NCBI GenBank assembly: GCA_025453435.1
Contig: JALOQI010000003.1
Coordinates: 1 to 13,041, forward strand
Direction: 5' to 3'
DNA length: 13,041 nucleotides
From: Candidatus Omnitrophota bacterium
GTDB lineage: Bacteria > Omnitrophota > Koll11 > Gygaellales > Profunditerraquicolaceae
The notes below the pieces were generated by a model. The model was not told where the DNA came from. It saw nothing but the letters and a program-made list of their open reading frames with translations, and did no database searches. The translations under genes and the position numbers were made by a program. Shown here in pieces: positions 1 through 7,879 of this stretch. Position 1 is the first letter of the stretch; each line of letters starts with the position of its first letter.

Positions 1-1070
1 AAGCGCACTGCCATCTGCCTGGCCAGGTCCTGCATTTTTTTTGAATACTCGGGAATAACCAGCGACGGATTTGTCCTGACAAGCTTTTGCGCAAGCGCAT
101 CCAGCCTTTGCCGGTTCAATTCCCAGATGTGTGCCATGCCGAGCTTCAAAAGCCGGAGGGATTCCTCGCACTGCCCGGCTGCCTGGGCGATTTCGTCCGA
201 GAAAGCGTTTTTTAACCGCGTCCGCGCTTCTTCCAGCCGGCTCTTGAGATCTTCCTGCCTCGGGATGACTATTTCAGCTGCAACAGACGGTGTAGCGGCC
301 CTGCGGTCAGCCACAAGGTCCGATATGGTAACGTCGCGCTCATGGCCAACGGCCGATATAACCGGGATCCTGGAGGCATATATAGCCCGCGCGACGATCT
401 CTTCGTTGAACGCCCACAGGTCCTCTATGCTGCCTCCGCCGCGGCCTACGATCAAAACATCTATGCGGTCATCCTTGCCCGCGGCATCGTTATACGCGTT
501 AAAATCTTCTATCGCTTGGGCGATCTCTTCTTTTGCTCCATCGCCCTGGACTTTGACCCCGGCTATTATTATATGCACGTCTTTGAACCTGCGGTCCAGG
601 ACTTTAAGGATATCTTTGATCGCCGCGCCTGTGATGGAGGTCACGACGCCTATGCTCGCCGGAAGATAAGGGATCTCTTTTTTGTGCTCAGGCGCGAACA
701 GCCCTTCTTTTTCCAGTTTTATCTTGAGCTGCTCAAGAGCCAGCTGAAGGCTTCCTATTCCTTTTGGCTCAATTCGCTCGATTATAAGCTGGTAACTGCC
801 TCGGGGAGGGTATACGTCGATCGAACCGAAACATATGACCTTGAGCCCGTCTTCCGGCTTGAAAGGGACTTCTTTGCTCGCGCGGCTGAATATAACTGCG
901 GACAATACAGCCCCGTCATCCTTTAAAGAAAAATACCAATGGCCTGCGCTTGACGGCCTGAAGTTCGAGATCTCTCCTTCTACCCAGACCGAGCTAAACG
1001 AGCCTCCCAGGAGCTGTTTGATCCCCTGGGTTATTTCCGTAACGCTAAAAATATGGCGGCCGTTGTCCAT
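1..1070 (-). CDS. xseA: Exodeoxyribonuclease VII large subunit, 3' end outside window
   Basis: XseA is the catalytic large subunit of exonuclease VII, a cytoplasmic single-strand DNA exonuclease that works with several copies of the small subunit XseB. I translated the minus strand from the ATG at 1070: it stays open to position 1 and gives 356 complete codons. The N-terminal OB-fold (about residues 8-105) contains the family patterns VWVEGEISNF and GHWYFSLKD. The catalytic domain has GVVTSITGAAIKDIL (about 142-156), VGRGGGSIEDLWAFNEE (about 208-224) and SAVGHERDVTISDLVADRRA followed by TPSVAAE. The usual GHETD appears as GHERD. A charged helical part follows to the window edge. Family members are about 400-450 residues, so the C-terminus and probably xseB lie beyond the edge. 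The start is fixed by an in-frame TAG (the stop of the upstream gene) only 3 bases before it. No strong ribosome binding site is visible, which suggests coupled translation. Confidence 0.96.
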   Translation of the reverse strand, partial: MDNGRHIFSVTEITQGIKQLLGGSFSSVWVEGEISNFRPSSAGHWYFSLKDDGAVLSAVIFSRASKEVPFKPEDGLKVICFGSIDVYPPRGSYQLIIERIEPKGIGSLQLALEQLKIKLEKEGLFAPEHKKEIPYLPASIGVVTSITGAAIKDILKVLDRRFKDVHIIIAGVKVQGDGAKEEIAQAIEDFNAYNDAAGKDDRIDVLIVGRGGGSIEDLWAFNEEIVARAIYASRIPVISAVGHERDVTISDLVADRRAATPSVAAEIVIPRQEDLKSRLEEARTRLKNAFSDEIAQAAGQCEESLRLLKLGMAHIWELNRQRLDALAQKLVRTNPSLVIPEYSKKMQDLARQMAVR

Positions 1071-1073
1071 GTG

Positions 1074-2897
1074 CTATTTCGCGCTCGCAGGCTCCTGCGC
1101 CGGCTGAGCGCTTGCAGCAGCCTCTTCAAGAGCTTTTTCTATTTCTTTGGGCCTGTCAGCCTCTTTAGGTTTTTTCGTCAGTATTACGACGTGTACTGAA
1201 TAAGGGTTTAGAACAAGCGATATCACAGGCGCCGCGGCAGGGACAGGCTGATCTTTAGCAGACGGCGTGAATTCACAGTTGGAATTGCAGCCGGAGTCAA
1301 CGGTATAAAGCTCGTACTGGTGATCGTCTTTGAGGTTTTTTAAAGTTATGCGCAGATTCCTGCCTGCTGCGGAATAACGCGCGGCGCTGTCGTTGAGCTC
1401 CTGGGCTTTCTTGATCATTGCCTTGACCCGGTTCGACAGGTCCATGCCAGCGGCATCTGCCTGCCTGCGCAGTATCTTATCGAATTTGTCGCCTGCCATT
1501 ATGTTCAACACGGACCTGCGCTCTTTTTCATTCAAAAGAGCGATGTTCCGCGAAATATGATTCTTTGCGATATCCGGGTCTATGTAGTTATATATGAGAA
1601 AAACGATCCTGTCTTTGTCCTTGGTGGGCACTACGCCCACGAACTCGTCAGAGAGCTTCGGCGCGTGCAGATACATCGAGGCCCCGAGCGTTGTCAGCAG
1701 ACGGAAAACATTGTACGCGGATTTGGGGCCGCCGTTATACGCCACAGGGTCGGGAGTGAACCAGAAAGCTCCGATATTGCGCTCCACGCCTTCTTTATTA
1801 TACTGAAAATCTTCGAGCGCGAAGAACACCTGGTGGTCGATGCCCGCTTCGTACATATTCTTAAGGCGCGCGGGTATGTAGCTAGCGGCCATAAAAGCCC
1901 TGTCCCTGCGGCCGGCGGATATATTTATGCCGTCGTCAAAGTTCCACTCGTCGACTATTAAAAGGACCCTTTCCATCTTGAAGTAACTGAGCCAGTCGCG
2001 CATAAGGGCCACCGCGGTCTTGTTATACGAGGTCATTTCCTTCTCTGCCCTCGGGTCGGTCGAATATGCGTGCCATGATATAAAATCAAGCGGGAGCTTA
2101 TAGTGATAGCAGAACTTTATGAGCTCATAGATCAAGCTTCTCTCAGGGCTGACATTGGTATTCCCGCCTATGCTGCGGAACCACCAGCTTGAAGACGGCC
2201 CTCCGACCGGGATATTTATCTTGAATTCGGCTTCGAGCTCCCGGACGCTCTCTGCCACAGCCCTGTAAAGATTCAGATATTCCTGCTGCCTTCCGAGAAA
2301 GAACTCGTCCAGGTCAGGCGCTGTCCAGACCTCATACCATATCCTGTAGCGCTTGACACAGCTGTAGTAGCGGATGATCTCTTTTACGGTCGACTTAAAA
2401 GCCTTGAGGTCAACCGGCGAACTTTTCTTATCCAGCACTTTGCCCTGGCCCTGCGGCGTGCTGAAAAGATTGAGGATCACAACAGCCTGCGAATCATCGG
2501 CTTTTTTTATAATATCTTCGTAATTGGAAAGAAGCTTGGTTTGAAGCGACAGATTAGCCCCGACCTCGCTTATCTCCCAGAGATTATACTGCAGCCTGCA
2601 TATGTTTCGCATGCCTATATCTTTCTGCCAGGCTGAAAGGGCGCGCTGGTCCGCAAGAGACTGCGGCCAAGCTGGGTCGCTGTGGAAGCCTCTCCCGCTC
2701 AGGTCGATAGAAGGCTGGTAGATATCCGGCAGCTGTATCGGGTTGGACCCAACGTCGAGGACGTATTCGATGTCGCCCTCCTGCCCCAGGGCAGAAGGAA
2801 CAAAGCAGGCAGCCGCGTATAGAGCGAGGAACCAAAGCGAGGCGGCGGCTATGCGCGCATTTTTTCTGATTGAAGGATTTGTCATCGCAAAGATCAC
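1074..2897 (-). CDS. Secreted GH39-like glycoside hydrolase-fold protein, acid/base Glu replaced
   Basis: A 607-residue exported protein. The N-terminus has a basic stretch (RKNAR, residues 11-15) and a hydrophobic stretch (about 17-36) ending near SALGQ, a likely signal peptide. The middle resembles a GH39-type TIM barrel: WYEVWTAPDLDEFF (187-200), where GH39 enzymes carry a W-N-E-P-N-L type motif; GGPSSSWW (232-239); DFISWHAY (271-278); and LLIVDEWNF (312-320), whose E317 fits the nucleophile. The expected catalytic acid/base Glu is A193 and the preceding Asn is T192, so hydrolysis is doubtful; a sugar-binding or altered role is possible. The C-terminus is rich in Ala, Pro, Lys and Glu and looks disordered. 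The start used is a GTG overlapping the ymdB stop by 4 bases (GTGA); an ATG at 2885 is the alternative and still leaves a signal peptide. The family call rests on motif reading only; the substrate is unknown. Confidence 0.8.
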   Translation of the reverse strand: MIFAMTNPSIRKNARIAAASLWFLALYAAACFVPSALGQEGDIEYVLDVGSNPIQLPDIYQPSIDLSGRGFHSDPAWPQSLADQRALSAWQKDIGMRNICRLQYNLWEISEVGANLSLQTKLLSNYEDIIKKADDSQAVVILNLFSTPQGQGKVLDKKSSPVDLKAFKSTVKEIIRYYSCVKRYRIWYEVWTAPDLDEFFLGRQQEYLNLYRAVAESVRELEAEFKINIPVGGPSSSWWFRSIGGNTNVSPERSLIYELIKFCYHYKLPLDFISWHAYSTDPRAEKEMTSYNKTAVALMRDWLSYFKMERVLLIVDEWNFDDGINISAGRRDRAFMAASYIPARLKNMYEAGIDHQVFFALEDFQYNKEGVERNIGAFWFTPDPVAYNGGPKSAYNVFRLLTTLGASMYLHAPKLSDEFVGVVPTKDKDRIVFLIYNYIDPDIAKNHISRNIALLNEKERRSVLNIMAGDKFDKILRRQADAAGMDLSNRVKAMIKKAQELNDSAARYSAAGRNLRITLKNLKDDHQYELYTVDSGCNSNCEFTPSAKDQPVPAAAPVISLVLNPYSVHVVILTKKPKEADRPKEIEKALEEAAASAQPAQEPASAK

Positions 2898-3673
2898 AGT
2901 TTTTTCTGGAACCTGCTTATTGACCGCGCGTTGCCCGTCTTTTCGTCGACATCTATTATAACGCCGTGCATCTGGACATTCCCGTCGGCGACTTCGAACC
3001 TTACAGGCACGCAGTTCAAAAATCTCTCAAGCACGTCCTGCACGCGGCGGCCGAGGACGGAATCGAACGGCCCAACCATACCCGCGTCGGTTATGTATGC
3101 TGTCCCCTTCGGGAGAACCCGCTCGTCGGCTGTCTGGACATGAGTATGCGTGCCGACCACGGCTGACACATCCCCGTCCAGATACCATCCCATAGCTATC
3201 TTTTCCGAGGTCGCCTCTGCGTGGATATCCACGAATATCACAGGCGTTTCTTTACGGATCTCTATAACCGCCTGCTTCACTGTCTTGAAAGGGCACTCAA
3301 GCGGCTCGAGAAATACCCTGCCAAGCACGTTTATAACGCCGACCTTTATATCTGATTTTGTCCGGAATATGCCGTATCCGCATCCCGGCGCGCCCGCAGG
3401 ATAATTAATGGGCCTGAGGATCTTCGGCTCGGAACGGATCAGCTCGAATATCTCCTTTCGCTTCCAGATGTGGTCGCCCGATGTAAGCACATCCACAGAG
3501 GAATTGAAAAGGTTGGCCGCGGTCTGCGGGGTAATGCCGGAACCGCCCGATGAATTCTCGGCATTCGCTATGGCGAAATCGATCCCGTGCTCCCTGCGCA
3601 TCGCAGGCACGAGCTTCTCAACCGCTTCCCTCCCCGGCGCTCCTACTATGTCTCCTATAAAAAGGATCCTCAT
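2894..3673 (-). CDS. ymdB: YmdB-type metallophosphoesterase (cyclic nucleotide phosphodiesterase)
   Basis: A 259-residue protein of the YmdB/TIGR00282 calcineurin-like phosphoesterase family, which hydrolyses 2',3'-cyclic nucleotides with two metals; in Bacillus it affects biofilm and motility decisions. Visible active-site residues match the family: D8 in FIGDIVG, E39 and N40 in NAENSSGG, H68, H151 in DIHAEATSEK, and H176 and H178 in GTHTHVQT. The residue before H68, usually Asn (GNH), is Asp here (D67), a conservative change at a metal ligand. Length is normal and there is no signal peptide, so it should be cytoplasmic. The ATG at 3673 has a purine-rich ribosome binding site (GGGGGAAGGAAG) directly upstream. 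It follows rny by 39 bases, the pairing known from Bacillus, which fits removal of cyclic phosphate products of RNA decay (inference). Its stop overlaps the start of the next gene by 4 bases. Confidence 0.95.
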   Translation of the reverse strand: MRILFIGDIVGAPGREAVEKLVPAMRREHGIDFAIANAENSSGGSGITPQTAANLFNSSVDVLTSGDHIWKRKEIFELIRSEPKILRPINYPAGAPGCGYGIFRTKSDIKVGVINVLGRVFLEPLECPFKTVKQAVIEIRKETPVIFVDIHAEATSEKIAMGWYLDGDVSAVVGTHTHVQTADERVLPKGTAYITDAGMVGPFDSVLGRRVQDVLERFLNCVPVRFEVADGNVQMHGVIIDVDEKTGNARSISRFQKKL

Positions 3674-3712
3674 CTTCCTTCCCCCTAACTACTGACTACT
3701 AATACCTATCGT

Positions 3713-5266
3713 CTACTTCGCATATTCTATTGCCCGGGTCTCCCTGATCACCGTAACCTTGATCTGGCCCGGATACTCCATCCCCTCCTCGATCTTCTTG
3801 CGGATCTCGCGGGACATATTTACCGCTTCGCCGTCGTTGATCTTTTCGGGTTGTACTATGATCCTTATCTCGCGTCCTGCCTGTATCGCGTATGTCTTAT
3901 CAACGCCCTTGAACTGGTTTGCAATAGCTTCCAGCTTCTCAAGGCGCTTGATATATGTTTCAAGCGTCTCCCTGCGCGCGCCCGGACGCGCGGCGCTTAT
4001 TGCATCAGCCGCGACTGCAAGCACCGCGTACGCGCTGACAAGAGGCGTCTCTTCGTGATGCGCCTCTATCGCGTGTATGACTTCCTGAGATTCGTTGTAT
4101 TTTTTAGCTACATCCGCGCCGATCTTGGCATGAGTGCCTTCGACCTGATAATCCAGCGCTTTTCCGAGGTCGTGCAAAAGGCCGACGCGCCTGGCCATTT
4201 TGAAATCAAGCCCCAGCTCCGACGCCATCACGCCCATAAGATACGATACTTCCTGGGAATGCTGAAGCGCGTTCTGCCCGAAACTCGTCCTGTATTTAAG
4301 GCGGCCCAATAATTTTACAAGCTCCGGGTGCAGGTTCTCCACCCCTGAATCAAAGGCAGCGCGCTCGCCCACCTCTTTGATCTTTTCATCCATATCCTTC
4401 TTGGTCTTTTCGACCACTTCTTCGATGCGGCCCGGGTGTATGCGCCCGTCTCCGATAAGCTTTTCCAGGCTCAGGCGCGCTATTTCGCGGCGCACAGGGT
4501 CAAAACATGAAAGCGTCACAGCCTCGGGCGTGTCGTCGATGATCACGTCGACGCCCGTTGCCATTTCAAGCGCGCGGATATTGCGGCCTTCGCGGCCTAT
4601 GACGCGGCCTTTCATCTCGTCATTCGGCAGATTTACCACGCTGACCGTGGATTCTACCGTCTGCTCGGCGGAACACCGCTGGATAGCCAGGCTTATTATC
4701 TCCACTGCCTTTTTATCCACCGCGCTGCGCAGCTCCTCTTCCTGCTTTTTTATAAGCACGGCTTTTTCGGTGTTGAGCTCTTCGTTGAGCCGGGACAAAA
4801 GGATCTGCCTGGCCTCTTCGAGAGAAAGCGACGCTATCTTCTGCAAACGCTCTTTTTCTTCGGCTATCAATAAATGGAGCGAATTCTCTTTGGTCTTTAA
4901 ACCGTCTTCGAGCCTTTTTATATTGTCGCCTTTTTGCTCAAGGTCTTTTTCCTTTTTCTCAAGAAGGTCCAGCCTGCGGTCTATGTTCTCTTCCTTCTGA
5001 GAAAGGCGTTTTTCCAGATTCGATATCTCCTGCCTGCGGTCCTTGGTCTGCTGTTCGAAATCCTGGCGCATGCGGTACAAAAGGTCTTTGGCTTCGAGCT
5101 CCGCGCTGCGATGCCTGTCCGCAGCCTCTTTTTTTGCCTGTTCGATTACATATTTAGCCTGAGTTTCCGCGTCGCGCAGTTTCTGCTCGGCTATTATTTT
5201 GCGAAGGAAATATCCGGTCAACAGCGCCACAACAGCAATGCCGATAAATGCGATGATGGTGATCAT
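3713..5266 (-). CDS. rny: Ribonuclease Y
   Basis: RNase Y is the membrane-anchored endoribonuclease that starts mRNA decay in many bacteria lacking RNase E. The 517 residues show the full family layout: one N-terminal membrane helix (about 3-20); a long charged coiled coil (about 25-200) rich in Glu, Lys and Arg; a KH RNA-binding domain with GRVIGREGRNIRALE (220-234); and an HD hydrolase domain with H336, the H365-D366 pair in LLHDLGKAL, EAHHEE (401-406) and D421 in AADAISAARPG. Length is typical. The start is well supported: an AGGAGG sits 9 bases upstream of the ATG. It is followed by ymdB and preceded by fau with a 64-base gap. Transcription could come from the 6S RNA promoter far upstream or from a consensus-like promoter inside fau. 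Confidence 0.98.
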   Translation of the reverse strand: MITIIAFIGIAVVALLTGYFLRKIIAEQKLRDAETQAKYVIEQAKKEAADRHRSAELEAKDLLYRMRQDFEQQTKDRRQEISNLEKRLSQKEENIDRRLDLLEKKEKDLEQKGDNIKRLEDGLKTKENSLHLLIAEEKERLQKIASLSLEEARQILLSRLNEELNTEKAVLIKKQEEELRSAVDKKAVEIISLAIQRCSAEQTVESTVSVVNLPNDEMKGRVIGREGRNIRALEMATGVDVIIDDTPEAVTLSCFDPVRREIARLSLEKLIGDGRIHPGRIEEVVEKTKKDMDEKIKEVGERAAFDSGVENLHPELVKLLGRLKYRTSFGQNALQHSQEVSYLMGVMASELGLDFKMARRVGLLHDLGKALDYQVEGTHAKIGADVAKKYNESQEVIHAIEAHHEETPLVSAYAVLAVAADAISAARPGARRETLETYIKRLEKLEAIANQFKGVDKTYAIQAGREIRIIVQPEKINDGEAVNMSREIRKKIEEGMEYPGQIKVTVIRETRAIEYAK

Positions 5267-5275
5267 GGTGCGAAG

Positions 5276-5281
5276 CCTCCT
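5276..5281 (-). promoter_or_regulatory. Strong ribosome binding site of rny
   Basis: AGGAGG on the minus strand, 9 bases before the rny ATG. It is the best Shine-Dalgarno match I found in the window and contrasts with the weak or coupled starts of neighbouring genes. It suggests that rny is translated independently of fau. Confidence 0.8.
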
Positions 5282-5330
5282 CTATTTTAATGGTTCGTTT
5301 GCTAAAGGCTATCCGTCCCTGAGCGCGTTT

Positions 5331-5897
5331 TCAGGCGGCGATAACCTTCTGGACGTTGACGTCCATGGCGTTGGTGGGCAGATCGGCAAGCACCTGGAAG
5401 TCATAAGCCAGGCCTATAGTAGCAGCGTGTACAGAGTGACGCAGCAAAAACCGGTCGTAGTAACCCTTGCCCCGCCCCAGGCGCTTACCTTTTCTGGTAA
5501 ACGCAAGGCCCGGCACTATCACCAGGTCAATAGACTTGAACGGGACGGATTTTTTAACAGCGGGTTCCCATATACCATAGGGGCCTCGCAAAAGATGCGC
5601 GCCGTCCTTGAGTATACACGGAATCAATGCTCTATTTTCACCACAAACAGGGACTACGACGATCTTGCCTGATTTTTGAGCTGCTTTTATCATTATCTCT
5701 GTGTCGACCTCGCCTTTGAACGCCTTGTAAAACATCACTATTTTTGCCCGCATGAAAGCGCGGGTTCGAAAAAGCTTTTTTGCGATAAGCCCGCTTTTCC
5801 TTGTCCTGAGGCCCTCCTTTTGGGTTTTCAGCCTTACTAAGATTCTATTACGAATCGACTGTTTTGTCAACGCTATGTCTCTCGATTTTGACGCCAT
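5331..5897 (-). CDS. fau: 5-formyltetrahydrofolate cyclo-ligase
   Basis: A 188-residue member of the 5-FCL/MTHFS family (also called ygfA/fau). It converts 5-formyl-THF to 5,10-methenyl-THF with ATP and so returns stored folate to the one-carbon pool. Family signatures are the N-terminal basic helix (about 10-45), GPYGIWEP (105-112), DLVIVPGLAFTRKGKRLGRGKGYYDRF (124-150, holding the conserved GRGKGYYDR loop) and a C-terminal GLAYDFQ (162-168) followed by a D-V-x-V pattern. Length is normal and it is cytoplasmic. The ATG lies 3 bases after the metV stop with only a weak GAAG upstream, so coupled translation is likely. An alternative TTG start at codon 10 cannot be excluded. Next to metV it forms a small folate one-carbon module. 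In E. coli the homologue follows the 6S RNA gene; here a 6S RNA lies two genes upstream. Confidence 0.95.
   Translation of the reverse strand: MASKSRDIALTKQSIRNRILVRLKTQKEGLRTRKSGLIAKKLFRTRAFMRAKIVMFYKAFKGEVDTEIMIKAAQKSGKIVVVPVCGENRALIPCILKDGAHLLRGPYGIWEPAVKKSVPFKSIDLVIVPGLAFTRKGKRLGRGKGYYDRFLLRHSVHAATIGLAYDFQVLADLPTNAMDVNVQKVIAA
5842..5870 (-). promoter_or_regulatory. Candidate sigma70-type promoter inside fau
   Basis: TTGACA (5870-5865), a 17-base spacer and TAGAAT (5847-5842) on the minus strand: a perfect -35, optimal spacing and a one-mismatch -10. It sits about 25 bp inside the fau reading frame. The predicted start near 5835 is too far into fau to make the full protein, so the natural target would be rny-ymdB about 570 bp downstream. 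Evidence is sequence match only. Confidence 0.5.
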
Positions 5898-5900
5898 TTT

Positions 5901-6566
5901 TTACTTCGAAACCGCCTGATTTACGATGAGCTTATGCGGTTTTACGCTCCTCTTGTGGTCCCTGGGGCTTTGGATCTTCTTGAGCGAATCCAGGGAATTT
6001 TTTCTGCCCGCTTCCTTATATATAAGCACCCAGGCGCAATCGCGCTCCGGGTCCAGCTCGCACTTGCCTTTGTTCATGCCTCCGCACGGCCCGTTTAAAA
6101 GGCCTTTGGGGCATAATGCCACAGGGCATATACCGAACGTCTCGCCAAGCACGCACTGGCCGCACATGGCGCATTTTTCAAAAAGATCGCCCCTGCTGTC
6201 CAGCACTGCCGCTGACAGCGTATTACAGCCCGGCAGCACTGCCAGGTTCAGCCGGTCATTATCCTTAAACGACTGCACGCCCAGGCCGCAGCTGAAAATC
6301 AAAACAGCGTCTGATGCGCGCATCGCCTGCATATGTTTTGCAGCCGCGGATTTTAATTTCGCGGCAACGCAGGCCGCATCCGGGATACAGACGCCGGTAA
6401 CCGTCCTGCCGCTGTTTTCGATCTGTTTTTGGATCGAAACCACATCAGCCTCTCCTCCGGTCTTGCACGCTGTCGCGCAATCCCCGCATCCGACAAGAAA
6501 AATTTTATTATAATTCTTCAGGCTTTCAAGGATCTCCGCCAGCGGTTTCTGTTCGGTGATGATCAT
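5901..6566 (-). CDS. metV: MetV-like methylene-THF reductase partner (MTHFR C-terminal domain family)
   Basis: A 221-residue cysteine-rich protein of the methylene-tetrahydrofolate reductase C-terminal family (MetV). In acetogens such as Moorella, MetV binds an iron-sulfur cluster and pairs with MetF to reduce methylene-THF to methyl-THF in the Wood-Ljungdahl pathway. Fifteen cysteines are visible: C27, C30, C34 in VGCGDCATACKTGG; C60, C66, C93, C114; then C132, C135, C138, C147, C152, C161, C169 and C177, around KCAMCGQC, GICPVALCPKG and NGPCGGMNKGKCE. This is ample for metal or Fe-S binding. A basic tail follows from about residue 187. No metF is visible in the window. The ATG overlaps the rarA stop by 4 bases (ATGA) and has AGGAG 6 bases upstream. 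The fau neighbour supports a folate role. The family is clear; the exact partner and pathway are inferred. Confidence 0.88.
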   Translation of the reverse strand: MIITEQKPLAEILESLKNYNKIFLVGCGDCATACKTGGEADVVSIQKQIENSGRTVTGVCIPDAACVAAKLKSAAAKHMQAMRASDAVLIFSCGLGVQSFKDNDRLNLAVLPGCNTLSAAVLDSRGDLFEKCAMCGQCVLGETFGICPVALCPKGLLNGPCGGMNKGKCELDPERDCAWVLIYKEAGRKNSLDSLKKIQSPRDHKRSVKPHKLIVNQAVSK

Positions 6567-7879
6567 CCGGTCTCCTTTCGAAGTTTATCGAGCCTGGCTT
6601 TTATTTTTGCTTCATAGCCTATATCCGCCGGCTCATAATAGCGTACCTTTTTTATAGTATATTCCTGCTTAACGTAGTGGCCCGGGAAATCATGGCTGTA
6701 CTTGTAGCCATTGCCGTGCCCGAGTTTTTTTGATGCGGCATATGCTGTGGATTTAAGGTGCACGGGAACTTCCTGCGATCTTCCCGACGCTATATCAGCC
6801 TGCGCTTTTTCTACGGCCATATACGCGGCATTGGATTTGGGCGCGCACGCGACATATGTCACTGCCTGCGCAAGGGTGATCCTTGCCTCGGGCATTCCTA
6901 TGAATTCCGACACCTGCAAAGCGGCATTAGCGAGCACCAGCGCAAGTGGATCGGCATTTCCCACGTCTTCCGACGCCAGTATGCAGACGCGCCGGGCTAT
7001 GAACCTGGGGTCTTCGCCCGCGTAAAGCATTTTCGCAAGCCAATATATAGCGGCGTCCGGATCGGACCCGCGCATCGATTTTATGAACGCGCTGGCAGTA
7101 TCATAATGGCCGTCTTCGTCTTTGTCATAAGTCACGGGCTTTTTCTGTATGGATTCAGAAGCTGCCTCCAGGTCGAACCGTATGATCCCGTTTTTATCCT
7201 TCGGCGTTGTAAGAACTCCCATTTCGAGCGCGTTCAATGCCCTGCGGGCGTCGCCTTCGCAGACCTGCGCCAGGAATTCAAGCGCATTCTTGCCGGACTT
7301 AATTTTTAGAGCTCCCAGCCCCCTGACTTTGTCTTTTAAAGCCGCCTGCATAATAGTCATTATCTGACTCTCCGACAAAGGCTTTAGCTCCAGGACAAGG
7401 GATCTTGAAACAAGCGGCGAGGCTATATAGAAGAAGGGATTGTGAACGGTGGCTCCGATAAGCACGGGATTGCCCTGCTCAACGTCAGGCAAAAGCACGT
7501 CCTGCTGGGCCTTATTGAACCTGTGTATTTCGTCGATAAAAAATATGGTCCGCGGCCCGCCGTTATCCCGCCGCAATTTTGCCGCAGCGATGACCTTGCG
7601 GATCTCGTCGACATTCGAAGTAGTGGCGTTTATAGCCGCATAAAATGATTTTGTCGCGCCTGCTATGCACTGCGCAAGAGAGGTTTTGCCGCTTCCGGGA
7701 GGGCCGAAGAGTATTGCTGAAGTTATGCGGTCGGATTCAATCGCCCTTCGCAAAAGCTTCCCGGGGCCCAGAATATGCTCCTGGCCTATAAAATCATCCA
7801 GGCTCGCCGGCCGCATGCGCGCCGCAAGAGGAAGGGATTTGAAAGTTTTTTCGCTGCGCTCTTTAGAGAAAAGGTCCAT
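6563..7879 (-). CDS. rarA: Replication-associated recombination protein A (RarA/MgsA), AAA+ ATPase
   Basis: RarA (MgsA, YrvN) is an AAA+ ATPase related to clamp-loader and RuvB-like proteins that acts at stalled replication forks. From the ATG at 7879 it is 438 residues, normal for the family. The N-terminal part has LAARMRPASLDDFIGQEHILG (about 18-38), the Walker A GPPGSGKT (59-66), the Walker B FFIDEIHRFNKAQQD (113-127), a sensor 1 segment IGATVHNPFF (141-150, where E. coli has GATTENPSF) and SPLVSRS (154-160), placing the likely arginine finger. The C-terminal tetramerisation region is seen in ARRVCILASEDVGNADP and in a proline- and tyrosine-containing tail. I chose the ATG because its protein starts at the usual MDLF and GGGGA lies 6 bases upstream; a GTG at 7894 would add five residues without a ribosome binding site. 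The start lies directly after the U-run of the 6S RNA gene. The stop overlaps metV by 4 bases. Confidence 0.96.
   Translation of the reverse strand: MDLFSKERSEKTFKSLPLAARMRPASLDDFIGQEHILGPGKLLRRAIESDRITSAILFGPPGSGKTSLAQCIAGATKSFYAAINATTSNVDEIRKVIAAAKLRRDNGGPRTIFFIDEIHRFNKAQQDVLLPDVEQGNPVLIGATVHNPFFYIASPLVSRSLVLELKPLSESQIMTIMQAALKDKVRGLGALKIKSGKNALEFLAQVCEGDARRALNALEMGVLTTPKDKNGIIRFDLEAASESIQKKPVTYDKDEDGHYDTASAFIKSMRGSDPDAAIYWLAKMLYAGEDPRFIARRVCILASEDVGNADPLALVLANAALQVSEFIGMPEARITLAQAVTYVACAPKSNAAYMAVEKAQADIASGRSQEVPVHLKSTAYAASKKLGHGNGYKYSHDFPGHYVKQEYTIKKVRYYEPADIGYEAKIKARLDKLRKETG

Noticed and set aside
127..926. Two overlapping plus-strand open frames of 180 and 194 codons
   Set aside because: Both are antisense to xseA, whose conserved motifs on the minus strand explain the region.
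4377..5000. 207-codon serine-rich plus-strand frame opposite rny
   Set aside because: The composition is the expected mirror of the charged coiled coil of RNase Y; no domain or start signal.
5267..5330. A small RNA or terminator between fau and rny
   Set aside because: The 64-base gap shows no convincing hairpin with a U-run; only the rny ribosome binding site is clear.
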